64,000 nt of DNA. It comes from Coenobita brevimanus. Its lineage: Eukaryota; Arthropoda; Malacostraca; Decapoda; Coenobitidae. Under the pieces are notes generated by a model that worked only from the letters and a program-made list of their open reading frames with translations, searched no databases and was not told where the DNA came from. The stretch is taken from contig CM064690.1 in the NCBI GenBank assembly GCA_032717465.1, positions 29,056,653 through 29,120,652 of the forward strand. The letters run 5' to 3'. This document shows positions 1-12,329 of the stretch, in pieces (position 1 is the first letter of the stretch; each line of letters begins with the position of its first letter). The translations under genes were made by a program, and so were the position numbers.

Positions 1-109
1 AATCTGAAGAGGAGAAAATCTGGAGTTAGATATTTATATGACAGCATTGGAGGAAAACAATAAACGGAAAAAATACATCAGTCGGGTATAAATCCTCTAT
101 TCTCTTCTG

Positions 110-285
110 TTCTATAGCCAGTTGCCTTAATCCTGTAAACAGTGGCCATGAACAAACTGTTTCCATGTCTTCCACTATCAGGGTGCCCTCCTTCCAACTT
201 ATGTCCCTTCTTTCATATACTGTACCTCTCCACATCATCCCCCCATCTCATCCTCTGCCTCCCCCTGCTCCTCACTCCTCTTATC
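110..285 (-). mobile_element. LINE-A 3' end, decayed copy
   Basis: The minus strand encodes a remnant of the C-terminal tail of a non-LTR retrotransposon ORF (pattern W-x-EG ... VEDMETVCSWPLFTGL), matching the better copies at 30.7 kb and 58.1 kb. On the plus strand it starts with a CTATAGCCAG block, where other copies carry a TCTA-type tail. The copy is truncated and diverged. Confidence 0.55.
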
Positions 286-1856
286 TCGCTTTTATACACT
301 TGACCTCCTGATATTCTGACTTTCCATCATTCATGTCATGCATTTCAAGTCATATAATTAAATCTGGGTATGTTAACAGTGAAGCAAACAGCCTGAATTT
401 AATGCAGATATTGGAGATGTCTCTCTCATGCCACATTCTTCTATGGTAAAGCCAAGTCCATTTTGCCCCGTCACACTCTTCTAAGCTATTAAAAAAAAAA
501 AAAAAATGAATTTACATTGCAGAATACTGTACTGCATCCATGACTATCCTTCAGTGTAACCTCATCATGGTTGGGACAGCTCTGGTTTTATAATCTAATG
601 AATGCCACACGATTTCATTCTGCTGAGAGTAATTTATATGACCCTGACTGTTAATACTGTAACCAAGTAACCCTCTCAAGGTCAGGGCAACTCTAGTGTT
701 CTATTACAGCTACAGGCAAATTATTTTATTCAGCTGCATCATTGGAGGCACGGTGTTCATGGGGAGCAGTGATAGGTCTATGGTTATGGGTTTGTACTAA
801 AAAAAAAGCACCACTATTTCCCTTGAATAGAAAATACAGTATATGAGCTTAAAGAGTCTTCCAACTACAGTATACTAACTCCTTAGCTTATAAATTTATA
901 ATATACAGCCTTAGTGACATATATCTCTCAGTCAGGTATCTCATTTTTTTTCTTTCATGGTAGCACAGTCTTTGATTAATGCCCTTGGTAAATAAAAGGA
1001 AAAAAAAGTTAACTATTTATGATTACCATCATATAAACAATAAATACAATTTTTTGTGCAATTGTTTCATTACCCTATACTTTTTTTTTTTTTTTTTTTG
1101 ACATCCCTGTGTGTACATACTTAGATCATTATTGCTTGATGCATCTGGGTCACTATCCCTTCATGTACAGTACTTTGTCCATTACCCCTTATGCATTAGG
1201 CCCATTATCCCTTTACTTAAAGTTTATATATAAAGACCATTATTTCTATGCACTTGCAATTTACGGATATTATTAATCTAGTCCATTTATTAATTAGTCA
1301 TTTGCTTGCCCAAAACGCGAAACAAAATTCTTCATAAAGCCCATAGTGAAGTACAGCCCTTAACCAGGATGAAGCGCATTCTATTTTGCCTCTTGAAAGC
1401 CTGAAGGGGTTAGGAACCAAGGACTCCCTCCATTAACAGCTTGCATGTGATGTTTTCTGTACTTTATTTTAGTGACTATGTTGTTTTATTCGGCTGAACA
1501 GGTCCTCGTCATACAGACAACCCTGTGAGGCCAAGGAGGTACTGATGCAGGAAAGGTTGTCGATTCTTAAAAGTTAAAATATATTAATTTTTCATTTTTT
1601 TTAAATGGGATGTGGACAAATAAATAAATAAATAATCTGAATAAGCATGAAATACGAAGTAATTCACTCTGATGATTCAATGTTACGGTAAGAAAAAAGA
1701 ACCTTCGACTATCGTAAAATAAACACAACTCGTGTGGTGAGAAGTTTCGTAAACAGTAACTTGTGCGCTTCCACGTTTCTTGTGGAGGCGATTTACGTGT
1801 GTCCGCCGAGTGTCTTGCTTCTGATAACACTGCAGTGGATTGCTACATTAACTTAC
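286..1856. other. No gene seen; AT-rich spacer
   Basis: AT-rich DNA with short homopolymers (A-run near 490-505, T-run near 1081-1099). I see no coding exon, RNA gene or clear repeat in it. Confidence 0.5.
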
Positions 1857-1905
1857 TATCCATCTATCTATACCCGGACGCCATAATCCCGGGTGACCGT
1901 TTGAG
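1857..1905 (-). mobile_element. LINE-A 3' terminus fragment
   Basis: Short copy of the LINE-A end: TCTA repeats followed by CCGGACGCCATAATCCCGG on the plus strand. Only the last few tens of bases are present. Confidence 0.5.
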
Positions 1906-1911
1906 TTAGTT

Positions 1912-2215
1912 GTTTGAAGGGGAGGGGCACTAACCCTCCACCAACCCACTTGTTGACACGTAAGGAACACATATGGGTTGGTTATATGGTTGCCACCCTG
2001 CTGGCTTACAGGAAACCACTAGGCTTGTCACTCAACGTAAAGCCACCTCAAACGGACAGAGGAGCAATAAAAAGTGACAGGAAAGATGGACGAAATAGGA
2101 AGAGAGGAGGGCAGACACAGAGAGAATGATAAAGGTGAAGAAAGAAGTAGGCGAGAGTATATCAAGTGAGTGGATGATGGCCTCCCCCACCTACCACCTT
2201 GCTTCACATACAACA
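1912..2215 (+). mobile_element. SINE-like dispersed repeat, copy 1
   Basis: Shares several blocks in the same order with 12,330-12,810: the GGTTATATGGTT(G/A)CCA block, the CAGGAAACCA(C/T)T block, TGTCACTCA, a purine-rich stretch with GGAAGAG, and a final CCCCCACCTACCAC block. A third partial copy is at 30,385-30,520. A tRNA-derived SINE is possible but I could not fix the A and B boxes. Confidence 0.45.
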
Positions 2216-2654
2216 CCATTTTTACATAAGGCTTCTTGAGAACATGACTACATTTTAAAGAGAAGTGACATTTTTAAGACTTAAAGGAGTGTTGCATGGA
2301 GGTGTAAATGTACATAAAACCAGTGCCACGAATTAAGTTGGTGTCGAGACTTCATTGTGTGCATAAACAATGGCCGTCCTTCAGTGATCATCACCAACCA
2401 AGACGACATGGAACCTGCTGAGACCTTCCATTAGTCTAAAGAAAACATCTGTTTCATGGATTTACTGGGTTCCTTACAGCACTGCAGGTAAGGTACCGTA
2501 AGTAAATTATTGGGAGAGTTGTGAAATGGTGTATTTTATATCAAGTTTCATTATACATGCATGTACTACAGTCGGTTTGATTTTGTTTGGCAAAGGTCCC
2601 CAACCATTTTGAGCTCAGTCGATGGCGTAGCGAAGTCAAACTGGAGGGTGGATC

Positions 2655-2885
2655 AGAGTATGCTTTTTCACCTTAGCTTGGCCCTGATTTTTATATCGTT
2701 CCTTTGCACGTATTTCATGTAGCTCATTGACAAAGTAAGGCAATACAGTGGATCTAATTCCTTTCCATAACACTTCCTCTTGACTGGCATCATAGTTTCG
2801 TGTTAACCCACTGTTACAACTCATTATTCAAGATGGAGAGGTGGCAGTTTAGGCCAAATTAGAGTTAAAAGCATATAGTAACCAA
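2655..2885. mobile_element. MITE-like element, family M1
   Basis: The left end reads TATGCTTTTTCACCTTAGCT and the right end is its imperfect inverse (AGTTAAAAGCATATAG). The interior carries the family signature CACTTCTTCGTGACTAGC in diverged form. About 230 bp, no coding capacity, so a non-autonomous inverted-repeat element is the best reading. Confidence 0.6.
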
Positions 2886-3259
2886 GGCAGCATTCCTGCT
2901 TCACAGTACTTGGTGAATTTCTTGTAATCACGACTTAATGTTCAAGATAGGCCTACTGGTATGGGAGTGGCTCAGTTCCATTGGATGAAAACAAAATGAC
3001 TATAGCCAATGAAGAGAGAGAAAAAAAAAATGATGTGATTAGCTTTTGTTTACTTCTCAATACGTTATGGTACAATACATAGAACTATTGTGCGTTCAGC
3101 TTTACTTGGCGCAGATTTTTCCTCTCTCTGCTCCTTAAAATTCCATGTAAGCCTAGTCTGATGCCATAAAAAAAGACTGCAACTAGGCTACTCTACATAC
3201 TTTCAGAGCACTGCTTCGTGACTAGAATCATATGTTAGTATTATCTATTGCTTTTGCTC

Positions 3260-3649
3260 TGTATTCAGTTTTAGGTAGTTTGAGTAAGAAGCACAAAACT
3301 GGTATAGGTGGGAGGGTCTTCCAAAATTTTCACTTTCGTCACAATAAATTTAAAGCATACCGCACGGCACTAACCAAAATTTGGGTCGAATTATAAAGAA
3401 TCTCAAGCATTTTCTTTTTAATGGCCCCACAGCTAATACTTACAAGGTCATATTCTTTGTGGTTTTCCAGATTTAGTAATATCTCTTCCTTGGTGGTGTA
3501 TTCTGGATATTGCAACTCAGTATCCGCTTGTGTGTGTTATTGATGCAAACTGTCGATATTGAAATAGGAATAGCATACTTGGAAATTTTAAGATGTAGTT
3601 AGGAATATACATAAGGAGGATCAGCTTTTACGCCACAAAAACTGTAATA

Positions 3650-3652
<3 letters not shown>
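3260..3652. other. No gene seen
   Basis: Unique-looking sequence between repeats. No exon or RNA gene is recognised. Confidence 0.4.
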
Positions 3653-3653
<1 letters not shown>

Positions 3654-3710
<57 letters not shown>

Positions 3711-3774
3711 TAAGGAAAATAAATCGCTAGGGAGAAAGTGTTGCGAAGGCCTTTACGCCACAAAATATGAAATA

Positions 3775-3832
<58 letters not shown>
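3654..3832. repeat. Two (GT)n tracts with duplicated spacer
   Basis: Two GT runs (about 3655-3708 and 3778-3832), each preceded by a similar segment containing TACGCCACAAAA, so flank and microsatellite were duplicated together. The spacer also carries an M2-type AAATAAATCGCTAGG piece. Confidence 0.9.
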
Positions 3833-3835
<3 letters not shown>

Positions 3836-4070
3836 TTTTCACGTTACTGTATAGACTACATAAGCTTGGTAGTAAGGTGTCTGGTGGCTTTACTGATTCA
3901 TCACAGCTGTCACTTATTGGCTAATCATGAATAATTTCGGTTGAGTGTATTTTTCATGTTAACTTTCATTCAAGCTTGTTTGTGAAGTGTTTAGTGGCTG
4001 TGAGTGACGATGGCGATATAAACATGTACTTTTGAACAGCTAAATGAATAAATTAATAAAAATATGTGGG

Positions 4071-4073
<3 letters not shown>

Positions 4074-4138
<65 letters not shown>

Positions 4139-4454
4139 GCTTGCCAACTGGTGGACGGGAGTTCGCGCCTCGCTCAGGTTGCGAAAAGTTTCACTGACGA
4201 AGTGGGTGGTTACTGTCCCCCTTGAGCAAGGGGACGGGTGTGTGCGTGTGTGAAGGTCACAGCCTTGCCCTTAGATCGGACTATATGAGCTCTCAGCTCC
4301 CTTCCGGGAGGGTAAAAGCTGACGATCACGACCAGCAAGTGATCCTGACCGACCCGGTGAATTACACACATCGTTGCGGTAGCTATCTATTAGAGGCCCT
4401 AGAGCACGCACGCATAGGCTATACTAATGTAGGATACATACACCCCCCTCCCTC

Positions 4455-4496
<42 letters not shown>

Positions 4497-4522
4497 TCGT
4501 TGTAGTTTCCATGAGCGACTTT

Positions 4523-4569
<47 letters not shown>

Positions 4570-4594
4570 CGATGTCGTTTCCATTAGCGACTTT

Positions 4595-4662
<68 letters not shown>

Positions 4663-4702
4663 CCATCACATGATCCTGACCGACCAAGTGAATCTCACAC
4701 AC

Positions 4703-4776
<74 letters not shown>
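4074..4776. repeat. Compound (AC)n satellite with spacer units
   Basis: At least five AC runs separated by unique spacers. One spacer type (ATCGTTGTAGTTTCCATGAG then CGACTTTAAACAC) occurs twice here, and related versions occur at 11.3-11.5 kb and, inverted, at 22.4 kb. A second spacer with GATCCTGACCGACC occurs twice. Confidence 0.85.
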
Positions 4777-4777
<1 letters not shown>

Positions 4778-5019
4778 AAAGAATGCAATCAACATTCAGT
4801 AAATAGCTAGTATTCAGAATTAAGTACACGCTCATTAGTAAGAAATATGCTAATTTTAATATCTTTTAACACGTTCAATCAAGAATGCATTTTTAATTCA
4901 GTAGTATTCATAACCGACGATTTTATTCATTAATTTATTTCTTATTACGGGTTAACTGAAGGTATACAAGGTTGTTCGTAAATAGGGCTTACTAGAAATT
5001 CAACTGGCGGTCTTGTGCT

Positions 5020-5110
5020 CCGGGAACGGCTCAGTCTGCTGGTATGGGCGTGGGTGGGATTGGGAGTAGGGAGTAAATGACGCACGACAGATATGATTTG
5101 GACCACCCTG
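5020..5110 (+). repeat. Dispersed repeat R-CTC, copy 1
   Basis: Core GGCTCAGTCTGCTGG followed by GTGTGGGCG-type sequence. Similar copies are at 13.86, 29.47 (inverted), 45.49, 45.62 and 63.36 kb (inverted). No terminal structure is clear. Confidence 0.6.
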
Positions 5111-5595
5111 GGATTAACCCCCCAAATTCCTCACCTGAAGAAAATCATGTAGAGATGGAGAATTAAAAAATATATATATATACGTCATAGGATTGAAGGG
5201 GTTTACCTCTTCTTCGTGCTAGTGATGTTCAGACGATTTATTATTATTTTTATCATTATTGTTGTTATTATTATTATTATTATTATTATTAATTTTTATT
5301 CACTCACCACAAAAGTTCTCCCCGAAGACGAATAACATGGTCTGGAAGCAAGAATAAATTCCGGTAAATATCTCGCCGGATTGAAGGGTTAACCTTGAAC
5401 TTATTGGTGTCACGTAGGTATGTGTAAAGGAATTATTGACCGAGACTATGTAGGCTACGTACCGTACCTGTATGTATGTATGTACTGACCGGTGTACTCA
5501 TATGCATACCGTATAATTACTGTATGTCTGTCTGTGTGTGTGCAGTATGTACCCTAAGTACCGTATGTACTGTATATACCTTATGTAGGCTATAT

Positions 5596-6002
5596 GTCAC
5601 AGGGAATTTGTGTAATCAGTGATTTCATGAAATCCCTTGGGAATTCGTGAAATGAGTTTACATTAGGATGAGTTAATTAAAGTTAGGTTAATTTAGGCTG
5701 CGGTTATGTAAGACCGGGCTAATCTAGGTTAAGGTTAGTTGGGTTAAGTTAGGTTAGTTAGGTTCGGTTAGGTTAAGTTAATTTAGATGAATGCTAAATT
5801 ATGTTAAGGATTCATCTAAATTAACCTACCCTTACCTAACCTAACTAACCTAGCCTAACCTAACCTCAAATTAGATTATCCCAGGCTAACCCAACGGCAT
5901 CCTAATTTAACCTAATCTTAATTAACCAATCCTAATTTAAACTCATTTTACGAATTCCCGAGGAATTACATGAAATCACTGGTTACACAAGTTCCCTGTA
6001 AA
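5596..6002. mobile_element. Foldback (long hairpin) element, about 400 bp
   Basis: The left end ACAGGGAATTTGTGTAATCA and right end GGTTACACAAGTTCCCTGT are inverse, and the inversion continues inward through CATGAAATC, GAATTC and TTAATT blocks to a centre near 5800. Arms of about 200 bp are rich in TTAGG/CCTAA words. It has no ORF and is best read as a foldback MITE. Confidence 0.8.
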
Positions 6003-6078
6003 ATATGTAGGTCTACGTTGTGTGGGTGCGTCTTTGTGTGCATGTGTTTGTAGTCAAGTGGGCAGTGAGTCGATACCT

Positions 6079-6079
<1 letters not shown>

Positions 6080-6114
<35 letters not shown>

Positions 6115-6440
6115 AGCTATTATTATTATTATTATTACATAAAAAGCCCTCCCTCTATTAACTTTAATTTTTCCCCCTCACTTAATTCCCTCTCCCAGCT
6201 TCAGTCTTCTCCCTTCCCCTTCCCCTTCTGTCTTCTCTCAGTCTCCTCTCCTCTCTTCCCCTCCCTTGCTTTTCTTTCCTACCCTCAGTTTCCCCTTCTT
6301 TCCCCTCTCCTTACCCCCCTTTTCCTCCATCTCCCCTCTCCTAAGCTCCTCCCCCCTTCTCTCTCTCTCTCTCTGTTTCCGTGAAGCAAATGTTGGCACA
6401 AGTGATAATAATTGCAAGTTGCCCTAAACTGGTTACAACT

Positions 6441-6501
<61 letters not shown>

Positions 6502-6532
6502 ATCAAACAAGTTACCCCTACTACAAATTCTC

Positions 6533-6595
<63 letters not shown>
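6080..6595. repeat. Microsatellite cluster
   Basis: Contains (GA)n at 6084-6109, (ATT)n near 6119-6136, a C/T-rich stretch, (CT)n at 6442-6498 and (AC)n at 6535-6594. Confidence 0.95.
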
Positions 6596-6596
<1 letters not shown>

Positions 6597-7194
6597 GCCG
6601 CAGTGTTGCATCATAAAAATAACACTCACTCACGATCGTATTACAAGTGCCATAGGACGCTTCGTAACCCATCTTCCTTAGCGATTTATTTGCTTCTTTA
6701 CATCTTAGCATTTTCATGTATGCCAATGAGATCGCCAAACAGAGTACTATCATTCCATCCCATATACCCTTTATAGTGTGCTTTATACTACTACCACTTG
6801 TAATAATTCATGTAATATTGTACTTCTCATGTTCAGTTTTTCCGCATGACTGTAACTGATACCACAGGGGGATCCAAGATAAATGTAGTGTCTCCCATGT
6901 GTTATGTTCTTCCTCCAATAATAATAATAATAATAATAATAAAACAAGCCTTGGGCCAGACAGATCTCCCATGTTTTCTGTTCATCTTGCAAAAAACAAA
7001 CCTTGGCCCAGACGGACATGTTTATTCCTCATGGCAGCATCTTCCTCAAATGTTTTCCTTCATCCTACATAACTGATATTTATAGAGTGTTTTCTAGGTA
7101 GTACAGGGTTCTAAACGCCTCTTCTTTGGCGATTTACTTTGCTGATTATCTTAACGTTATTTAGAATGTTATGTTTATTACGTATGACAGCTTA

Positions 7195-7196
<2 letters not shown>

Positions 7197-7230
<34 letters not shown>

Positions 7231-7303
7231 CCAAGTGCTTTCGTGTGCGTGTTTTTTTCCCCTGTGGATATCAGCTTATCAGTGTTTCATGAGTAACTAG
7301 GTG

Positions 7304-7382
<79 letters not shown>

Positions 7383-7405
7383 AAACTAACCTCCCACATG
7401 CTGTC

Positions 7406-7462
<57 letters not shown>

Positions 7463-7485
7463 AAACTAACCTCCCACATGCTGTC

Positions 7486-7539
<54 letters not shown>

Positions 7540-7565
7540 TTATAACCTCCCACATGCTGTCTTTG
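7197..7565. repeat. (AC)n plus (GT)n(GA)n minisatellite with 3 spacer copies
   Basis: The unit is GT run, GA run, then AACCTCCCACATGCTGTCTT. This spacer appears three times (about 7388, 7470, 7545), so a composite unit of roughly 80 bp expanded as a whole. Confidence 0.9.
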
Positions 7566-7619
7566 TTTCTGTGCTTTTTCATCACTTCTACACTTTTTCC
7601 ATCCCATCATAATTTTTTA

Positions 7620-7796
7620 AAGTAGTAGTAGTAGTAGTAGTAGTAGTAGCAGTAGTAGTAGTAGTAGCAGTAGTAGTAGTAGTAGTAATAAATGGGTCAC
7701 CTGGTTATCGACATTCAGGTAATCTAACTAAAGATATTCCCTGCCACGGTTAGGTTCGAACACACGAATTTATGATCACCATGCTACTGACAAGCC

Positions 7797-7863
<67 letters not shown>

Positions 7864-7988
7864 GATTACTAAGTATTGATTAAGTGAACTATGAAGTGTT
7901 GAGGGAAGAGTGAGCCTCGTGACAGAGAGAGAGAGAGAGAGAGAGAATCCTTCAACCTCTTCTTTCTCATCATCCCCCCCCTCTCTCT

Positions 7989-8030
<42 letters not shown>

Positions 8031-8036
8031 AATTCA
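7620..8036. repeat. (AGT)n, (GT)n, (GA)n and (CT)n tracts
   Basis: (GTA)n at 7622-7690, (GT)n at 7801-7862, (GA)n at 7924-7946 and (CT)n at 7980-8027, with short non-repeat spacers. Confidence 0.9.
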
Positions 8037-8366
8037 CACATAATAGTAAGGTTTCTGTGCCACACTCGGATCAATGGCATTCCTTCACAGTACGTGTACC
8101 ATCATTTTTTAAGCCTTATGGCAAGGTCAAAATCAATGGACTCTCTCTCTCTCTCTCTCTCTACTTTTCATACTCTTGTCTTCCTAAAAAAAAATTAAAA
8201 AATAAATAAATAAAAAATATAAAGAAAAGACTGATTCTAATTTCCCGTGCCTCCGTTTTCTGTCGTCTCAAAAGTAGTCGTGAACTAAACTATTATATTT
8301 TCCGGGAAGAAAAAAATTATATGTTCTAGGAAGGCTTTGATTGCGTTGCACCCTATGTAGAGAGAG

Positions 8367-8368
<2 letters not shown>

Positions 8369-8432
<64 letters not shown>

Positions 8433-8485
8433 TCTCAAGGGCCAATGGATTTATCAGACGTCAGATACAGGGTTGACATACTTGA

Positions 8486-8535
<50 letters not shown>

Positions 8536-8541
8536 TAGAGA
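8369..8541. repeat. (GT)n and (GA)n tracts
   Basis: (GT)n at 8369-8432 and (GA)n at 8491-8541. Confidence 0.95.
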
Positions 8542-8554
8542 GAATGCTGACTCG

Positions 8555-8740
8555 AGTTTTTTCACCTTAACATGTCCCAGATTTTCTTCCTGTCGAATAA
8601 ACCAATACTACGACTCTTCATCCTCTCCACTGCACTTCTTCGTGACTGGCACCACATTCTAGTGTTAATACCTGGCAACAGCTCAGCGTTCAAGATGGAG
8701 GGATGGCAATTTTAGGCCAGGTTAGAGTAAAAGGAGTATA
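8555..8740. mobile_element. MITE-like element, family M1, near complete
   Basis: Starts TTTTTCACCTTAACATGTCC and ends with the inverse pattern GGCCAGGTTAGAGTAAAAGG then AGTATAG. The interior has CACTTCTTCGTGACTGGCAC, the most conserved word of the family. About 185 bp and non-coding. One of the two cleanest copies in the window. Confidence 0.7.
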
Positions 8741-8849
8741 GGATAATTAAATACAAAGTCAAAATTACCCTAATTTCTTGGTTGGACAAATTTCTTATAC
8801 GAAAATTGGGATAGATATATTTTTTAGGTGGAAGATAGATATGAATTTT

Positions 8850-8850
<1 letters not shown>

Positions 8851-8909
<59 letters not shown>
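8851..8909. repeat. (CT)n microsatellite
   Basis: Continuous CT run of about 58 bases. Confidence 0.95.
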
Positions 8910-8913
<4 letters not shown>

Positions 8914-9105
8914 GGTTCCCTATTCGGGTTAACAATTGATGATTTTTACCTTGCTATTTTTGAGTCATAGGAGCCCGAGTGTAAAAAAAAAAAAAATGGC
9001 CCCCTTAACCCTTTGATGGTCGGGACAACTCTAGTATCTTATTCCAGCTGAGGCCAGACAATTTTATTCAGCTGGGAGTGGGTCGTGGGAGCCTGAGTGT
9101 TAGTA

Positions 9106-9258
9106 CAGTTAGGAGAGACAGATAGAGGTAGATAAATAAGCATAGATAAATATATAAACAGATAGATAAATAAATAGACGTAGCTAAATAGATAGATAAA
9201 TTGACAGATAAAGACATGAATAGATAGGCAGATAAATAGATACCGGTAAATAGATAGG
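9106..9258. repeat. Degenerate (GATA)n tract
   Basis: GATA/TAGA words interrupted by substitutions over about 150 bp. Possibly a decayed LINE-A tail, but no LINE body adjoins it. Confidence 0.7.
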
Positions 9259-9496
9259 TAGATACGAGTAGACAGTTTTCCGGTGGCCATAGATACGTGT
9301 GAAATTTTCTCTGCTGCCAAATGAACACAGTGTCTCAGCAGTGACGCACAGTTGACCTGAATTTGCCTTAACATTGGGAAAAATCAAAGAAATACACCCT
9401 TGTCCGGAAATGCTGATGTGGCAGGAGAAGGACAGTTTTACACACGGGCGATCTAGGTCGTCTGATATGCTTTGTAAGGCCTCGTTTTTAAATTCT

Positions 9497-9625
9497 ATCT
9501 ATCTATCTATAGCCCGACGCCCTAATCCCGCAAAGGGTGGCCGCAGACAAAACGCCTCCAAGTCACTCTGTCACCCACCATTTGACTCCCCTCCCCCCAA
9601 CTCACCCCCCCCTCCCTCATATTAA
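9497..9625 (-). mobile_element. LINE-A 3' end
   Basis: TCTA tail followed by the family sequence GACGCCCTAATCCCGCAAAG and GGTGGCCGCAGACAAAACGC on the plus strand, which on the minus strand encodes the end of a LINE ORF. 5'-truncated. Confidence 0.65.
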
Positions 9626-10194
9626 ATTAAGCTAGGTAAATAACGATACATATAATTGAGCAGTCTTATCGCCAGAGACTTACTGCATCCCTTATAATAA
9701 CAGGGATTTAAAATACGTCGTTGCTAATGAATGCACTCAATCAGCCAGCTTTCTTTCTTTTTTATTTTTTTTTGTATGCAAGAAAGGAGGAACCTAAGAC
9801 CAGAAGCCCACTAGATTGTTCCCCCCAAGAAAAAAAAACGAAAACAAGATAACAGAGAGCCGCGCCAGTTTTCAAAAGGGGAGGTAAAGTTTTCAAAAGG
9901 GAAGGTCATGAGAAGACCCCATTTTTGGACGACAGATTTAGGGATTTAACAGAGACAGAAATACATTTATCTTTTTTGCATTTGCTGAGTGCACGTTGTA
10001 ATGTGGGATGCAGGCTAAGTACATTTATTAATTACTTGTACTTCATGGATTACTTGCAATATTTACGTGCGTCTTTGTGAATTTGCCTTTGATATTACGA
10101 TCATAAGGCTCTTCTCTTCGCTGATGTGATTAAATGGGCTCTGCTTATGTCACAGCCCGCGGATGATTTATCATTATCACAGGGGATCGCTTAT

Positions 10195-10195
<1 letters not shown>

Positions 10196-10263
<68 letters not shown>

Positions 10264-10284
10264 TTACATACATAGACATACTTG

Positions 10285-10324
<40 letters not shown>

Positions 10325-10351
10325 TATATACTTACATACATAGACATACTT

Positions 10352-10403
<52 letters not shown>

Positions 10404-10482
10404 TTACGTAAAAAAGAATGATTGGTTGCGTAAGATTAGTACGAACTGGTTTCGATACTATACCGTTCTGATACTATAATGC

Positions 10483-10577
<95 letters not shown>
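10196..10577. repeat. Compound (AC)n, (CT)n and (GT)n region
   Basis: Three AC runs with the spacer TACTTACATACATAGACATA repeated twice (near 10,260 and 10,330), then (CT)n at 10,489-10,541 and (GT)n at 10,545-10,577. A diverged M1 fragment follows at 10,588-10,620. Confidence 0.9.
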
Positions 10578-10580
<3 letters not shown>

Positions 10581-10813
10581 CACCATAGCACTTCTTCGTG
10601 ACTAGCATCATATTCGAGTGTTCGTACTGCAGATAGAGACCGATTTTAGTTCAGGGTAATAAAGGTATAACTATGTTTTGGTTTACAGGATAGACAAGGA
10701 AAGTAAACAAAAAGGAAAGTATAAAAGCCTTCCATCGTCTTTCGTCCTGGAAAAACAAATCTTTAAATATGAGAAGATTATGACCACGTTAGGAAAAAAA
10801 AAAATAATGTTAC

Positions 10814-10975
10814 TGAGAGAAATGATCTTGGTAGTGAGAAAAATGATCTTGGTAGTGAGAAAAATGATCTTGGTAGTGAGAAAAATGATCTTGGTAGTGA
10901 GAAAAATGATCTTGGTAGTGAGAAAAATGATCTTGGTAGTGAGAAAAATGATCTTACTAGTGAGAGAAATGACTG
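10814..10975. repeat. 21-bp tandem minisatellite, about 8 copies
   Basis: The unit GAGAAAAATGATCTTGGTAG plus T repeats about eight times with almost no divergence except at the ends. A 21-bp period keeps a reading frame open (a 7-residue VRKMILV periodicity), but nothing else supports a gene. Confidence 0.9.
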
Positions 10976-11127
10976 TCTTCTTATATTGGGCTGCAGGATA
11001 GACACGGATAGGAAAAATGCAGGATATTCCTCCCTCTTGTTCATCTTGTAAGAAATAACTAAGTTACGAAAGGAAATTGATCTTAAAGGAATGAGTTAAG
11101 TTTACATGATATTGGTCCATTAACAGA

Positions 11128-11129
11128 TG

Positions 11130-11161
<32 letters not shown>

Positions 11162-11263
11162 GTTATTATTTGTTTGTATATTGCGTGCATGGTTCGAAAG
11201 TGTGGTGGAAAATGCGTAATTACTAACTGGATTATAATGATGTGTGCTGGGTTCATCGTGGAT

Positions 11264-11331
<68 letters not shown>

Positions 11332-11483
11332 CCACTGATCGTTGCAGTATCCATGTGCGACCCCCCCCCACACACACACGAGCGCCCGCGCGCAAATTGT
11401 TGCAGTATCCATGTGCGACCCTTAAACACACACACACATACACACACACACGCAGATCGTTGCAGTATCCATTAGCAACCCTC

Positions 11484-11522
<39 letters not shown>
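11128..11522. repeat. (ACT)n and compound (AC)n with 4 spacer units
   Basis: (ACT)n at 11,130-11,161, then AC runs separated by the spacer ATCGTTGCAGTATCCATGTG or close variants, followed by a CGACCC/CAACCC word. The spacer family links this region with 4.5 kb and, inverted, with 22.4 kb. Confidence 0.9.
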
Positions 11523-11524
<2 letters not shown>

Positions 11525-11894
11525 TATAATTAGTGCATGATATTTATATGACGAGACAGACAGACGAATGAGGAAAGTGAGGGAACTTTGTGTCGTGGAA
11601 AGAATGCAGAATAAGAGACTGACCAGGAGAGTAGGTGAATGAGGTGGACGGGTGAGGGGAGGGAGGGGGAGACCGAGTATGAGGTGGAGGGATGGGATGG
11701 AGAGATACTTCGAGTGTGGTGCTAGTCACGAGGAAGTGTGGAGGGCATGTTGTGTTGTATTATCGTCTTCTGCCACCAAGCAACGGGAAATATACGGGGA
11801 AATATGGAGAATCTGTGCCTAGTTAAAATTATTGACCTACAATGTATATAATTCTTTGATGGTGTTCAGGGCAATGTTAAAGGATGGGACGTTT

Positions 11895-12135
11895 GTTCTA
11901 TAGTAGTAGTAGTGATGGTGGTAGTATTGGTGGTGGTGGTGGTGGTGGTGGTGGTAGTAGTAGTAGTAGCAGCAACAGTAATACTACTACTAACAATAAC
12001 ACGACCATCCACAACAGTAATGGCACCACTATCACCACCACTAAACAAAAACAGCAGCAACAACAACAACAACTACTACTACTACTACTACTATTAATCT
12101 ACTACTACTGCAACTACTACTACTACTACTAATAT
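11895..12135. repeat. Trinucleotide mosaic (GGT, AGT, AAC, ACT)
   Basis: Blocks of GTA, GGT, AAC/CAA and ACT triplets over about 240 bp. Apparent Ser, Gln or Tyr homopolymers in any frame follow from the repeats. Confidence 0.9.
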
Positions 12136-12329
12136 ATAAGAATAATAATCTCGTAGGGTCTTAGATATTCCCATCCGCTCTAAGAATAGCTTGGATGCAC
12201 GTGTTCAGTGACTCACTACTAAGCTGTCTTAAATGGAATATATTAAATCACTTCGGTAATACACCATTCCTGTAGTAGCAGTAGTAGAAGAATATTAGTA
12301 ATAATAATAATCCATCATCCAATCCCACG

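Noticed and set aside
10678..11001. Plus-strand frame with VRKMILV repeats
   Set aside because: The 21-bp minisatellite keeps a frame open by period alone. The flanks give no protein-like or splice support.
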